64,000 bases of DNA from J029 sp964482495 (GTDB lineage Bacteria; Planctomycetota; UBA1135). Shown here piece after piece: positions 26,821-37,750 of this stretch. Positions within the stretch are counted from its first letter, which is position 1; each line of letters starts with the position of its first letter. The notes beneath the pieces were generated by a model. That model had not been told where the DNA came from. It saw only the letters and a program-made list of their open reading frames with translations, and made no database searches. Location of the stretch: the NCBI GenBank assembly GCA_964482495.1, contig CAYZXS010000017.1:9161-73160 (forward strand). Direction: 5' to 3'. Position numbers and translations under genes: made by a program.

Positions 26821-27723
26821 ATGATAGGACTCGGTCGCAACACGTGGACGCGCGGGCATTGCGCTCTTTTCCGGGCCTTGTTGGGCGCGGTGATGCTCGG
26901 GGCGGGCGCGCGGCTGCTGCTGAACTCCCCCGCAGACCTGACGGCGCTGTCGGGCGCGCTGGCGAGCCTCGGCGCGGCGCTGCTGCTGGTCGGGCGCTGG
27001 CAACGTCAAGCGGCGGTCGGCCTCGGCGGCATCTGGCTGGCCCTGGCCACCTTCCTCGAGGCCGGAGAGGGCGCGGGGCTGCTGGCGCTGGTCTTCCTCC
27101 TGTTCCGCCACGCCGCCGCGCCGCCGCCCGCCGGCATCGCCGGCCTCGGCTGGCGCCCGAAGGCCGCGACCCTGGTCCTCACCCGCGCGGTCCTGCTGGC
27201 GCTGCTGATCGTCAAGGCCGGCACCGGAGCGTGGCTGCCCTCCTCCCTCGACCTCGCCGGCGCGGCGCTGCTGATCCTCGCCGCCGCGGAGCCCGGCTGG
27301 GTTCCGGCGCGCCGGGCGGCCGGGGCCGAGCGCGTCTTCTACGACGGCGGCTGCGGCCTTTGCCACCGCAGCGTGCTGTTCCTGCTCCAGGAGGACCGCG
27401 CTGAAGCCCTGCGCTTCGCCCCCCTCGGCGGCGAGACCTTCCGGCGGCTGGTCCCACCCGAGCTGGCGGCCACGCTGCCGGACAGCCTCGTCGTCATCCG
27501 CGACGACGGCGCGCCGCTGGCACGCGCCGCGGCGGTGGTGCATCTGTGCGGCCGCCTCGGCGGCGCCTGGCGGCCGCTCGGTTTCCTGCTGCGCCTGCTC
27601 CCCCGCCGCCTCGCCGACTGGGGCTACGACCGCGTCGCCTCCGCGCGCAGCCGGCTCTTCGCCCGACCCCGGTCCGCCTGCCCGATGATCCCCCCGGAGC
27701 TGCGCTGGCGCTTCGAGGGTTGA
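26821..27723 (+). CDS. DCC-family thiol-disulfide oxidoreductase with membrane N-terminus
   Basis: 300 residues. The first 175 residues contain about four to five hydrophobic helices (ALFRALLGAVMLGAGARLLL and LTALSGALASLGAALLLVGR are examples). The C-terminal DCC/DUF393 domain has the diagnostic FYDGGCGLCHRSVLF, with D-G-x-C-x2-C. In known DCC proteins this pair acts in thiol-disulfide exchange. The start is the ATG at 26821; the frame is open for 51 bp before it. The membrane part resembles the DoxX/HTTM-type helices often fused to DCC domains. It may shuttle thiols at the membrane. It converges closely (8 bp) with the lipoprotein gene at 27732. Confidence 0.85.
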   Translation: MIGLGRNTWTRGHCALFRALLGAVMLGAGARLLLNSPADLTALSGALASLGAALLLVGRWQRQAAVGLGGIWLALATFLEAGEGAGLLALVFLLFRHAAAPPPAGIAGLGWRPKAATLVLTRAVLLALLIVKAGTGAWLPSSLDLAGAALLILAAAEPGWVPARRAAGAERVFYDGGCGLCHRSVLFLLQEDRAEALRFAPLGGETFRRLVPPELAATLPDSLVVIRDDGAPLARAAAVVHLCGRLGGAWRPLGFLLRLLPRRLADWGYDRVASARSRLFARPRSACPMIPPELRWRFEG

Positions 27724-27731
27724 GGCGCGTC

Positions 27732-28949
27732 TCAGTCGCGGAACTCCAGCGCGGAGAGCTGGAGCTTGCCGCCTTCATCCTCCCGATAGAGGAGGCGGAG
27801 CCTCGCGTGACAGGCGCCGTCAAGATCGAGGAGGTTCAGCCAGACCTCCTGCCGGCCCGCGGCGCCGACGGCTCCCGCCGCCGGAGGAGCAGAAGGCAAT
27901 CTGCATTCCCACTGACGGTGTCCTCGCGCCACCGCGAGCAAGCGCCGGCTCATCTGGTCGAGGCTCTGTCTCCAATCGGACGTCTCCATCTCCACCGCGA
28001 GGCTTTCGTCCGCGAAGGAGGCCAGGCCTTCCTGAGCCGCGTCGAGGATCTCCTCCCACTCCGCCGGTGACACGCCCACCCCGCCATCAGGCGCTCTCCC
28101 CAGCCCCAGGATCCGCCCCGACCAGGAGTGGACGACGGAACCGGCGAAGCGGCGCAGCGCGGGCAGCGGTAGCTCCCGCTCGACCAGATTCGTCCAGAAC
28201 AGGCTGCTCTCCTGGTCGTCGACGAGGACGATGTCGAGCTCCCTTGCCCCCTGGGCGGCGAGGCCGACCAGGGCGTCGTCCAGATACCGGGTCGACACAC
28301 CGGACGCGGCGCGGAGCACCGGCCGAGCGCCTTGCTCCACGGCGGCCAGCCACTCCTGGATTGCCTCTGCGACGGTCGGGGCCGACCGGCGGTCCTCCCG
28401 GCGCCACTCCGAGATCGTGGCGGGCCAGCCCCGGTCCACCCAGGCGAACACGAACCAGCGCGCATCCACGACGTTGCTCCACACCGAGAGGGACGCCACG
28501 TCAGCCGCCTCGTCCGTCGGTGGCGTTTCGGGAGCCAGGCGGAGGCGCAGCAATTCGGGCTCGCCAGGGCGGACGACCCAGTCGACGGCCGATGGGGCGG
28601 AATCCCCCGGGTGATCGAGGAAGCCGTGGACCACCCTCCAGCTCATCCCGTGCTCGGTGAGCAGCAGGGGTACCCCCGTGGCTCCGGCGCCGGCGAGCTG
28701 GTCCATCACTTCGCCGAGCGGGACATAGTGGCCCCGCTTCCTGGGGTAGTCGTGGATCAGAAAGCGGCGCAAGCCCGTCGTGCCGACGCCAGCGTGGAGG
28801 GTCGTGGCGTGCTCCCGGTCCACCCAGTACCAGCCCCGATCGGGTTCGGCCTCCAGGAGCTCGAGCGGCAGTCCCGGCGGGAGGACCGATTCCGGAGGCG
28901 GCGCGCAGGCCGCGGCTGCCATCAGGAGAGTGAGTCCGCATATCCTCAT
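27732..28949 (-). CDS. Hypothetical lipoprotein
   Basis: 405 residues. A signal peptide ends in the lipobox AAAACAPP (Cys at about 15). The large mature domain begins LPPGLPLELLEAEPDRGWYW and contains acidic and Trp-rich segments, with no recognised family. Secondary structure looks mixed alpha/beta. The ATG at 28949 fits the signal sequence. It converges with the DCC gene (8-bp gap) and diverges from the DUF1080 gene across about 170 bp. It may be a planctomycete-specific envelope protein; nothing in the context narrows its role. Confidence 0.7.
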   Translation of the reverse strand: MRICGLTLLMAAAACAPPPESVLPPGLPLELLEAEPDRGWYWVDREHATTLHAGVGTTGLRRFLIHDYPRKRGHYVPLGEVMDQLAGAGATGVPLLLTEHGMSWRVVHGFLDHPGDSAPSAVDWVVRPGEPELLRLRLAPETPPTDEAADVASLSVWSNVVDARWFVFAWVDRGWPATISEWRREDRRSAPTVAEAIQEWLAAVEQGARPVLRAASGVSTRYLDDALVGLAAQGARELDIVLVDDQESSLFWTNLVERELPLPALRRFAGSVVHSWSGRILGLGRAPDGGVGVSPAEWEEILDAAQEGLASFADESLAVEMETSDWRQSLDQMSRRLLAVARGHRQWECRLPSAPPAAGAVGAAGRQEVWLNLLDLDGACHARLRLLYREDEGGKLQLSALEFRD

Positions 28950-29116
28950 CTGCCGCAGTTTAGGCGCCTTCCGAGGTGGCAGCGCTCGAGCAGGACCCCA
29001 CGGCGCCCCAGTCCAGGGTGCCGCTGGGGGTGAGCACCGAGGGGAGGACCAGAAAGGGCGTCGATGGCAGCCCGGTCGGGGTCCCTGGCCTGGCGGTCCA
29101 GAATATGATCCCCGGC

Positions 29117-30454
29117 ATGAGACTCCTGGCGCCCTTCGCCCTCTTGCTGCTCGCCGCCTGCGGCTCCCCCGGTCACGCCGACACGGCCCAGTCGCCCGCC
29201 GACGCCGACGGCTTCGTGCCGCTGTTCAACGGCACCGACCTCGACGGCTGGGCGCCGGTGAACTGCGACGACAGCACCTGGACCGTGCGGGACGGCATGA
29301 TCATCTGCAGCGGCGTTCCCACCGGCGAGCTGCGCACCGAGCGCATGTACGAGAACTTCGTCGTCGAGCTCGAGTGGCGGCACATGCAGCCGAAGGGCAA
29401 CGCCGGCTTCTTCGTCTGGTCCGACCCGCTGCCGGCGCGCGGCCAGCCCTTCACGCGCGCGGTCGAGGTGCAGGTGCTCGACGGCCGCGAGACGCCGAAC
29501 TACACCAGCCACGGCGACGTCTTCCCGATCCACGGCGCCGTGATGACCCCCGACCGCCCGCACCCCGGCGGCTGGGCGCGCTGCCTGCCGAGCGAGAAGC
29601 GCGCCGAGCCCTCGCCGGAGTGGAACCACTACCGCGTCACCTGCGTCGACGGCACGCTCAAGCTCGAGGTCAACGGCGCCGAGGTCAGCGGCGGCTACGA
29701 CATCGACCCGCGCAAGGGCTACCTGTGCCTGGAGTCGGAGGGTTCGGAGGTGCACTTCCGCAACCTCCGCATCAAGGAGCTGCCGCCGAGCGCGGGGCCG
29801 CTGCACTCCGGCAACGTCGCCGACAAGGCGGTCGGCTTCCGCAGCCTCTACAACGGCGTCGACCTCGACGGCTGGGTGGTCGGCGAGGGAGAGGAGGGCC
29901 ACTGGACCGCCCAGGATTGGCGGCTGGCCTACGACGGCCAGGGCGGCCACCTGTGGAGCGAGGAGGAGTTCGGCGACTTCGAGCTGATTGCCGACTGGCG
30001 CTGGACCGGCGAGGCGGTCGACGCCGCGCGGCCGGTGATCCTGGCCGACGGCAGCGTCCAGCACGAGGGCGGCAAGCCGGTGCAGGCGGCGGTGAAGGAC
30101 GCCGGCGACAGCGGCATCTACCTGCGCGGCTCGTCCAAGTCGCAGGTGAACATCTGGTGCTGGCCGGTCGGCTCGGGGGAGGTGTGGGGCTACCGCACCG
30201 ACGCCAGCATGCCCGCCGAGGTGCGCGCCGCCTGCACGCCGAAGGTGGCGGCCGACGCCCCGGTCGGCCAATGGAACCGCTTCCTGATCCGCATGGTCGG
30301 CGACCGCCTGACGGTCGACTTGAACGGCGAGCGCGTGATCGACCAGGCCCAACTCCCGGGCGTCGCCGCGCGCGGCCCGATCGCGCTGCAGCACCACGGC
30401 CACCCGATCGAGTTCGCCAACCTCTTCGTCCGCGAGCTGGACGCCGCCCGCTGA
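29117..30454 (+). CDS. Double DUF1080 (3-keto-disaccharide hydrolase-like) lipoprotein
   Basis: 445 residues with a lipobox LLLLAACGSP (Cys at about 14). Two DUF1080 jelly-roll domains follow. The first begins FVPLFNGTDLDGWAPVN and the second FRSLYNGVDLDGWVV; both have the typical GNAGFFVWSD- or DSGIYLRGS-type strand and a C-terminal NLFVREL or NLRIKEL strand. DUF1080 proteins are abundant in planctomycetes and are linked to polysaccharide or keto-glycoside breakdown. The protein is probably anchored in the envelope. It is followed at 9 bp by a small conserved gene and then by a nitrilase-like lipoprotein, which looks like an operon. Confidence 0.88.
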   Translation: MRLLAPFALLLLAACGSPGHADTAQSPADADGFVPLFNGTDLDGWAPVNCDDSTWTVRDGMIICSGVPTGELRTERMYENFVVELEWRHMQPKGNAGFFVWSDPLPARGQPFTRAVEVQVLDGRETPNYTSHGDVFPIHGAVMTPDRPHPGGWARCLPSEKRAEPSPEWNHYRVTCVDGTLKLEVNGAEVSGGYDIDPRKGYLCLESEGSEVHFRNLRIKELPPSAGPLHSGNVADKAVGFRSLYNGVDLDGWVVGEGEEGHWTAQDWRLAYDGQGGHLWSEEEFGDFELIADWRWTGEAVDAARPVILADGSVQHEGGKPVQAAVKDAGDSGIYLRGSSKSQVNIWCWPVGSGEVWGYRTDASMPAEVRAACTPKVAADAPVGQWNRFLIRMVGDRLTVDLNGERVIDQAQLPGVAARGPIALQHHGHPIEFANLFVRELDAAR

Positions 30455-30462
30455 GCCCTGCC

Positions 30463-30837
30463 ATGCCGGCACGCACTGCGAACGACTTCCCCGCCGCCTT
30501 CGAGGCCCTGAAGAAGATCCTGTGCCGCCATCGGCGCTCGCTGGTGGTGGCGAAGGACGAGCCCGGCGACTTCCTGCTCGTCACCACCAAGGAGGACCAC
30601 CGCGGCCAGCCGATGTACTTCGGCGGCGTAACGATCCGCAAGAGCTACGTCTCCTTCCACCTGATGCCGGTCTACGTCGAGCCGCAGCTGCTCGACGGGG
30701 TCAGCCCCGGCCTGAAGAAGCGCATGCAGGGCAAGTCCTGCTTCAACTTCAAGCAGGTGGAGCCCGAGTTCTTCGACGAGCTGAAGCCGCTCGTGGCGAA
30801 GGGGCTGCAGCACTTCCGCGAGGTCGGCCTGGCCTGA
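30463..30837 (+). CDS. Conserved small hypothetical protein
   Basis: 124 residues, no signal peptide. It belongs to a widespread small family recognisable from FGGVTIRKSYVSFHLMPVYV and LKKRMQGKSCFNFKQVEPEF, with a positively charged middle. I cannot assign a function or a Pfam number with confidence. It starts 9 bp after the DUF1080 gene, and its stop overlaps the next start codon (TGATG), so all three genes are likely co-transcribed and the last two are coupled. Confidence 0.78.
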   Translation: MPARTANDFPAAFEALKKILCRHRRSLVVAKDEPGDFLLVTTKEDHRGQPMYFGGVTIRKSYVSFHLMPVYVEPQLLDGVSPGLKKRMQGKSCFNFKQVEPEFFDELKPLVAKGLQHFREVGLA

Positions 30838-31718
30838 TGCGCCGCGCCTGGCCCCCGCGCGCGCCGCTCGGCTTCGCCGCCGCGGCCCTCGCTCTCGGCG
30901 CCTGCGCCGCCCCTGCGGACCCGGCCGACGACGGCGGTCCCGGCGCCGCGGACCCCGCGGTCATCCGGGTGGCGATCGGCCAGACCGTCTGCATCGACGG
31001 CGACCGCGAGGGCAACCTGCGGCGCATCGCCTACGCCGTCGAGCAGGCGGCCGCCGACGGCGCCCAGCTGGCCTGCTTCCCCGAGACGGCGGTGCTCGGC
31101 TGGGTCAACCCCGCCGCGCACGAGCTGGCCGACCCGGTCCCCGGCCCCACCACCGACCGCCTGGCCGCGCTCGCCCGCGCGCACGGCCTGATGCTCGTCG
31201 TCGGCCTGGCCGAGCGCGACGGCGACCGGCTCTACGACGCCGCGGTGCTCATCGGCGCCGACGGCGCCATCCTCGCCAAGCACCGCAAGGTCAACGTGCT
31301 CGAGGAGCTGATGACGCCGCCCTACGCCTGCGGCGCGGCCGAGGCGCCGACCGTCACTGACACGCCGCTGGGCCGCATCGGCCTGCTGATCTGCGCCGAC
31401 GTCTTCCAGGCCGAGCTGCCCGAGGCGCTGGCCGCGGCCGAGCCCGACCTGGTGGTGGTCCCCTTCGGCTGGGCCGCCGACCGCGGCGACTGGCCGCAGC
31501 ACGCCGACAGCCTGCACGCCTGGATCTCCCACACCGCGAATTCCACCGGCGCCCCGGTGATCGGCCCCAACCTGGTCGGCGCCATCAGCTCGGGGCCGTG
31601 GACCGGCAAGACCTACGGCGGCCGCAGCGCCGCCGCAGCCGCCAACGGCGACCTGCTCGGCGAGCTGCGCGACCGGGCCGCGGACGTGCGCGTGTTCGAG
31701 CTCAGGCGGAGGGAATGA
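30837..31718 (+). CDS. Nitrilase-superfamily carbon-nitrogen hydrolase, lipoprotein
   Basis: 293 residues. The N-terminus LGFAAAALALGACAAPADPA carries a lipobox (Cys at about 23), unusual for this usually cytoplasmic superfamily. The catalytic triad is visible: Glu in CFPETAVLG, Lys in AKHRKVNVLEE and Cys in GLLICADVFQ. It hydrolyses C-N bonds in amides or nitriles, with substrate unknown. Export plus a lipid anchor suggests action on an extracellular or periplasmic amide. The ATG overlaps the stop of the previous gene by 1 base. An inverted-repeat element follows 20 bp after the stop. Confidence 0.85.
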   Translation: MRRAWPPRAPLGFAAAALALGACAAPADPADDGGPGAADPAVIRVAIGQTVCIDGDREGNLRRIAYAVEQAAADGAQLACFPETAVLGWVNPAAHELADPVPGPTTDRLAALARAHGLMLVVGLAERDGDRLYDAAVLIGADGAILAKHRKVNVLEELMTPPYACGAAEAPTVTDTPLGRIGLLICADVFQAELPEALAAAEPDLVVVPFGWAADRGDWPQHADSLHAWISHTANSTGAPVIGPNLVGAISSGPWTGKTYGGRSAAAAANGDLLGELRDRAADVRVFELRRRE

Positions 31719-31737
31719 ACCTCCGCCCCCGCCGGCC

Positions 31738-31850
31738 TCGACGTCTGGTGCCAGATTGGCACCAAGGTCGGATTCCTGGCGAATGAGCCTCCCTGGCGAG
31801 GCCTCCGGCCGGCGCTCTGCGATTGGTGCCAAAGTGGCACCAGACGTCGA
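31738..31850. repeat. MITE-like inverted-repeat element
   Basis: Two 28-nt arms face each other: 31738-31765 and 31823-31850. They are reverse complements at 26 of 28 positions. Each arm is itself an inverted repeat, TGGTGCCA-x3-TGGCACCA, so it can fold as nested hairpins. The 57-nt centre is not repetitive. It lies between a nitrilase-like gene and a B3/4 gene on opposite strands, so it may also act as a bidirectional terminator. The structure suggests a miniature transposable or REP-type element. Confidence 0.7.
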
Positions 31851-31925
31851 GTGTCCAGACAAGACGGCTCGGGATCGGACGATGTGACGGCGCCCTGATC
31901 CGATCCCGCCGGCCCGGTCGGCGGC

Positions 31926-32585
31926 TCAGCGCTCTGAGACGGCGGTCCAGCGAACCGTGGCGCCGGCCGCGATGGCCAGCTCGCGCAGGGCGGCGTCGGC
32001 GGCGGCGGGGTCGACGGTGCCCGCGGGCAAGTAGCTGACCAAGGTGGCGCGGCGAGTGTCGGCTTCGATGCCGACGCGGGTGGTGCCGGTGATCGGGGTG
32101 TCGGCGGGGCCGCGTTGGTCGACCAGGAGCGGCCGGCCTTCGAGGCCGAAGTCGCCGCCGCGCAGGGACTCGTAGCTCTCCCCGGGCGCGCCGGCGCGCC
32201 AGACGAAGGGCGCCTCGAAGCTGCCCCCGCGCATGACGCAGCAGGGGCAGAGCAGCGCCATCGACAGGGCGTTGTTGAGGTCGACCAACGGGTGGATGGC
32301 CGGCATGGCGTCGCCCTTGAGCAGGCGCCGCGCCAGCGCCTCGGAGGCCGGGCGGTAGCGGGTCGGATCGGTCCCGGCGGCCCGGAAGAGCTTGCGCAGC
32401 TCCCCCACCGCCGGCTGTTCGGTCAGCTTGCCGGGGGCGACGCGGGACCGCAGCGACTCACCGGCGGCCTCCCGCAGCGCCGCCAGTGCCTCCGGGTCAG
32501 GGGATTCCGGCAGCTCGAGCTCGGCCCAGAACAGCGTCCACCCCTCGAGCTCGTGGCGGACCTCGAAGGGAGGCTGAGTCTCCAT
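31926..32585 (-). CDS. B3/B4 domain protein (phenylalanyl-tRNA synthetase editing-domain-like)
   Basis: 219 residues from the ATG at 32585 (a GTG 3 bp upstream is an alternative). The central region matches the tRNA-synthetase B3/B4 domain: RKLFRAAGTDPTRYRPASEA, then AIHPLVDLNNALSMALLCP and FGLEGRPLLVDQRG. Stand-alone copies are thought to edit or bind aminoacyl groups. No pheS/pheT lies nearby. The protein is soluble. It is followed on the same strand by nothing before the inverted repeat, and lies 15 bp after boxB, so it could be the last gene of the box operon. Confidence 0.85.
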   Translation of the reverse strand: METQPPFEVRHELEGWTLFWAELELPESPDPEALAALREAAGESLRSRVAPGKLTEQPAVGELRKLFRAAGTDPTRYRPASEALARRLLKGDAMPAIHPLVDLNNALSMALLCPCCVMRGGSFEAPFVWRAGAPGESYESLRGGDFGLEGRPLLVDQRGPADTPITGTTRVGIEADTRRATLVSYLPAGTVDPAAADAALRELAIAAGATVRWTAVSER

Positions 32586-32600
32586 CACCGTCCCGGCCGC

Positions 32601-34016
<1,416 letters not shown>

Positions 34017-34038
34017 GGTCGCGGCGGTGGCTGGCGGA

Positions 34039-35703
<1,665 letters not shown>

Positions 35704-35754
35704 CGGACGAACATTCTAGCCCCGGCCGAGAAAGAGGCAGGATAAATCGCACAT

Positions 35755-35773
35755 ATTGCATGGGCAGTGTAAT
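35755..35773. promoter_or_regulatory. Possible BoxR operator, inverted repeat
   Basis: ATTGCA, a 7-nt spacer and TGTAAT form a near-perfect inverted repeat (ATTGCA against ATTACA) in the boxC-boxR gap, in its most A+T-rich part. The related BzdR regulator is reported to bind TGCA-type half-sites. Position and symmetry fit a divergent operator, but binding is untested. Confidence 0.45.
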
Positions 35774-35801
35774 TTATTTCCAACCTCGCCCCTCTCGCTT
35801 C

Positions 35802-35820
35802 CTACCTTAATCACAGGTAG
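35802..35820. promoter_or_regulatory. Perfect inverted repeat overlapping the ribosome site of the BoxR-type gene
   Basis: CTACCT, a 7-nt spacer and AGGTAG form a perfect 6-bp inverted repeat. The right half runs straight into AGGTAGGGA, the likely ribosome-binding site for the ATG at 35830. The same 7-nt spacing occurs in the repeat at 35755-35773. It could be an autoregulatory operator or a structure affecting translation. Confidence 0.45.
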
Positions 35821-35829
35821 GGAACAAAA

Positions 35830-36606
35830 ATGTCCCATTCTCATCCTCCCTCACGCCGACTCCTCGAGGCGCTGGCCCACAAGGCCCGGCAGACCCGTCA
35901 CGCCCGAGGACTATCCCTCCAAGAGACCTCGGTGAAGGCTGGCTTCAGCCGTCGCTTCCTGGTCGAGATCGAAGCCGCCCGCGCCAACCCCTCGATCGGC
36001 AAGCTGGCCGCCCTGGCCGACGCGCTGTGCATGCCGCTGCGCGAGCTCTGCGACCTGCCCGGCCGCGGCGTGCCTTCGCACCGCATCGCCCTGATCGGCC
36101 TGCGCGGCGCCGGCAAGAGCACCATCGGCCTGCAGCTGGCCAATTCTCTGGAGATCCCCTTCTCCGAGCTCGACGACGTCATCCAGGAGCGCGCCGGCCT
36201 GACCGTGGCCGAGATCTTCGAGCTCCACGGCAGCGAGGGCTACCGCCGGCTCGAGACCGAGAGCCTGGAGGAGTGGCTGGCCCGCCACGGCAGCGGCGTG
36301 CTGGCCGTGCCCGGCGGCGTGGTCGCCTCGCCCTACACCTACGAGCGCCTGCTCGGCTCCTGCCGCACGGTCTGGCTCCAGGCCTCGCCCGAGGAGCACA
36401 TGGACCGCGTCGTCGCCCAGGGCGACCTGCGGCCGATGAGCAACCACCCCGAGGCGATGGATCGGCTGAAGACCCTGCTCACCGAGCGCACGCCGCAGTA
36501 TCAGCGGGCCGAGATCAAGGTCTCGACCAGCGGCCGCGGCGCCAGCGAGGTGGTCGCCGAGCTGCGAGAACTGATCGAGGCGCCGGACAGGATGGCCCGG
36601 GCCTAG
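35830..36606 (+). CDS. boxR: BoxR/BzdR-type transcriptional regulator: HTH plus shikimate-kinase-like domain
   Basis: 258 residues. The N-terminal helix-turn-helix (about 12-66, KARQTRHARGLSLQETSVKA) is followed from about residue 87 by a shikimate-kinase-like domain with the P-loop GLRGAGKSTIG, then IPFSELDDVIQERAGLTVAE and the conserved VPGGVV strand. This HTH-shikimate-kinase fusion is the signature of BzdR/BoxR, which respond to benzoyl-CoA in bacteria that degrade aromatics. Divergent transcription from boxC-boxB fits that role. The P-loop is kept, but whether it hydrolyses ATP is unknown. Convergent with folE. Confidence 0.93.
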   Translation: MSHSHPPSRRLLEALAHKARQTRHARGLSLQETSVKAGFSRRFLVEIEAARANPSIGKLAALADALCMPLRELCDLPGRGVPSHRIALIGLRGAGKSTIGLQLANSLEIPFSELDDVIQERAGLTVAEIFELHGSEGYRRLETESLEEWLARHGSGVLAVPGGVVASPYTYERLLGSCRTVWLQASPEEHMDRVVAQGDLRPMSNHPEAMDRLKTLLTERTPQYQRAEIKVSTSGRGASEVVAELRELIEAPDRMARA

Positions 36607-36626
36607 CCGGGGCCCTGCCCAGCCCT

Positions 36627-37202
36627 CTAGCCCCTCACCAGGGACAGGAACTCGCCGCGGGTCCGCGGGTCGTCGCGGAAGGCGCCGAGCAGGCATGAGG
36701 TCGTCGCCTTGCTCGACTGCTTGGCCACGCCGCGCATCATCATGCACAGGTGGCTGGACTCGACCACGACCCCGACCCCGCTCGGCGCCAGCACCTGCTG
36801 CACCGCCTCGGCGATCTGGGTGGTCATGCGCTCCTGCACCTGCAGCCGCCGCGCGAACATCTCGACGATACGGGGCAGCTTGCTCAGGCCGATGACGCGG
36901 CCGGCGGGCAGGTAGGCGACGTGGGCCTTACCGTAGAAGGGCAGCATGTGGTGCTCGCACAGCGAGTAGAACTCGATGTCGCGCACCAGCACCATCTCCT
37001 TGGCGTCCTCGTGGAAGATCGCCTCATTGACGATCTCCTGCAGGTCCGCCTGGTAGCCGCTGGTGAGGTAGCTCAGGCTCCGCGACACCCGCCCGGGGGT
37101 GCGCAGCAGGCCTTCGCGCTTGGGGTCTTCGCCGAGTTGTTCGAGGAGGCTCTCGATCAGGAGTTCGGTCGTATCGCGGGTGCCGGTGTCGGTGTCGGTC
37201 AT
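36627..37202 (-). CDS. folE: GTP cyclohydrolase I
   Basis: 191 residues, converting GTP to 7,8-dihydroneopterin triphosphate, the first step toward folate and pterins. The family signature is clear: EFYSLCEHHMLPFYGKAHVA with zinc-binding Cys and His, KLPRIVEMFARRLQVQERM, and ESSHLCMMMRGV with the second zinc Cys. Length fits type IA enzymes. The ATG overlaps the stop of the upstream QueD/PTPS-type gene (ATGA), indicating a translationally coupled pterin operon. Confidence 0.96.
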   Translation of the reverse strand: MTDTDTGTRDTTELLIESLLEQLGEDPKREGLLRTPGRVSRSLSYLTSGYQADLQEIVNEAIFHEDAKEMVLVRDIEFYSLCEHHMLPFYGKAHVAYLPAGRVIGLSKLPRIVEMFARRLQVQERMTTQIAEAVQQVLAPSGVGVVVESSHLCMMMRGVAKQSSKATTSCLLGAFRDDPRTRGEFLSLVRG

Positions 37203-37627
37203 GCGCGTCCGGGTTCATCGGCGAGCAGCAGCACGGCGTTGTCCCGGCTCTCCTGAAGCCGGATCCGCGCCAAGCGGACGCCCGGCGGCAGCTCCGCCGC
37301 GAGGATCCGCCAGAAGGCCGTCGCCAGGTTTTCGGAGGTCGGAATCACACCGGCGAGGAAGTCCACGTCGGTGTTGAGGTTCCGGTGGTCCACCTTCTCG
37401 ATGATCCGCTCCCGCACGAGCTCGGCGAGGCGCGTCAGGTCCATGACCATGCCGCTGTCCGGATCCACCGGTCCCTCGACCTCCACGGTCAGCTCAAAAT
37501 TGTGGCCGTGAAAATTGGGGCTGTGGCAAGCGCCGAAGGTGGCGTCATTCCAGTCCGCATCGAAGGCCTCGTTGCGCAGCCGAAAAGCAGCGCAGAACTC
37601 AGCCCGATGACAGATGGAGTGTCTCAA
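37199..37627 (-). CDS. 6-pyruvoyl/6-carboxy-tetrahydropterin synthase family protein
   Basis: 142 residues of the QueD/PTPS family, which acts on dihydroneopterin triphosphate from FolE. The motif C34-x5-H40-G-H42 in GACHSPNFHGHNF resembles the PTPS-type spacing rather than the C-x3-HGH of typical QueD. The usual first zinc His is absent: the homologous segment reads EFCAAFRL, where most have FSAAHRL. VDHRNLN and PTSENLA are kept. The start is a TTG at 37627, since an in-frame stop lies just upstream and no ATG or GTG fits. Operon with folE. Whether it makes a queuosine precursor or a pterin cofactor cannot be told. Confidence 0.85.
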   Translation of the reverse strand: MRHSICHRAEFCAAFRLRNEAFDADWNDATFGACHSPNFHGHNFELTVEVEGPVDPDSGMVMDLTRLAELVRERIIEKVDHRNLNTDVDFLAGVIPTSENLATAFWRILAAELPPGVRLARIRLQESRDNAVLLLADEPGRA

Positions 37628-37683
37628 GAGCTACTCATGGGTCGCCCCAGAGCAGAATTCTAGTCCGGAGACCACCTTCTGGG

Positions 37684-37729
37684 GGGACGGGATCGGCCCA
37701 GGCCGCCGCCCGCACCCCGATCCCGTCCC
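37684..37729 (-). terminator. Hairpin after the transglutaminase gene
   Basis: A perfect 13-bp inverted repeat (GGGACGGGATCGG at 37684-37696 with CCGATCCCGTCCC at 37717-37729) encloses a 20-nt loop. It lies 22 bp after the transglutaminase gene's stop and before the queD promoter. There is no T-run, so it may be a Rho-dependent or processing structure rather than a classical terminator. Confidence 0.5.
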
Positions 37730-37750
37730 TCGGGAGGCGAACCCGGCCGG

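Noticed and set aside
28950..29116. Extending the DUF1080 gene to the upstream ATG at 28976
   Set aside because: The extra 47 residues have no homology and would bury the lipoprotein signal that begins at 29117.
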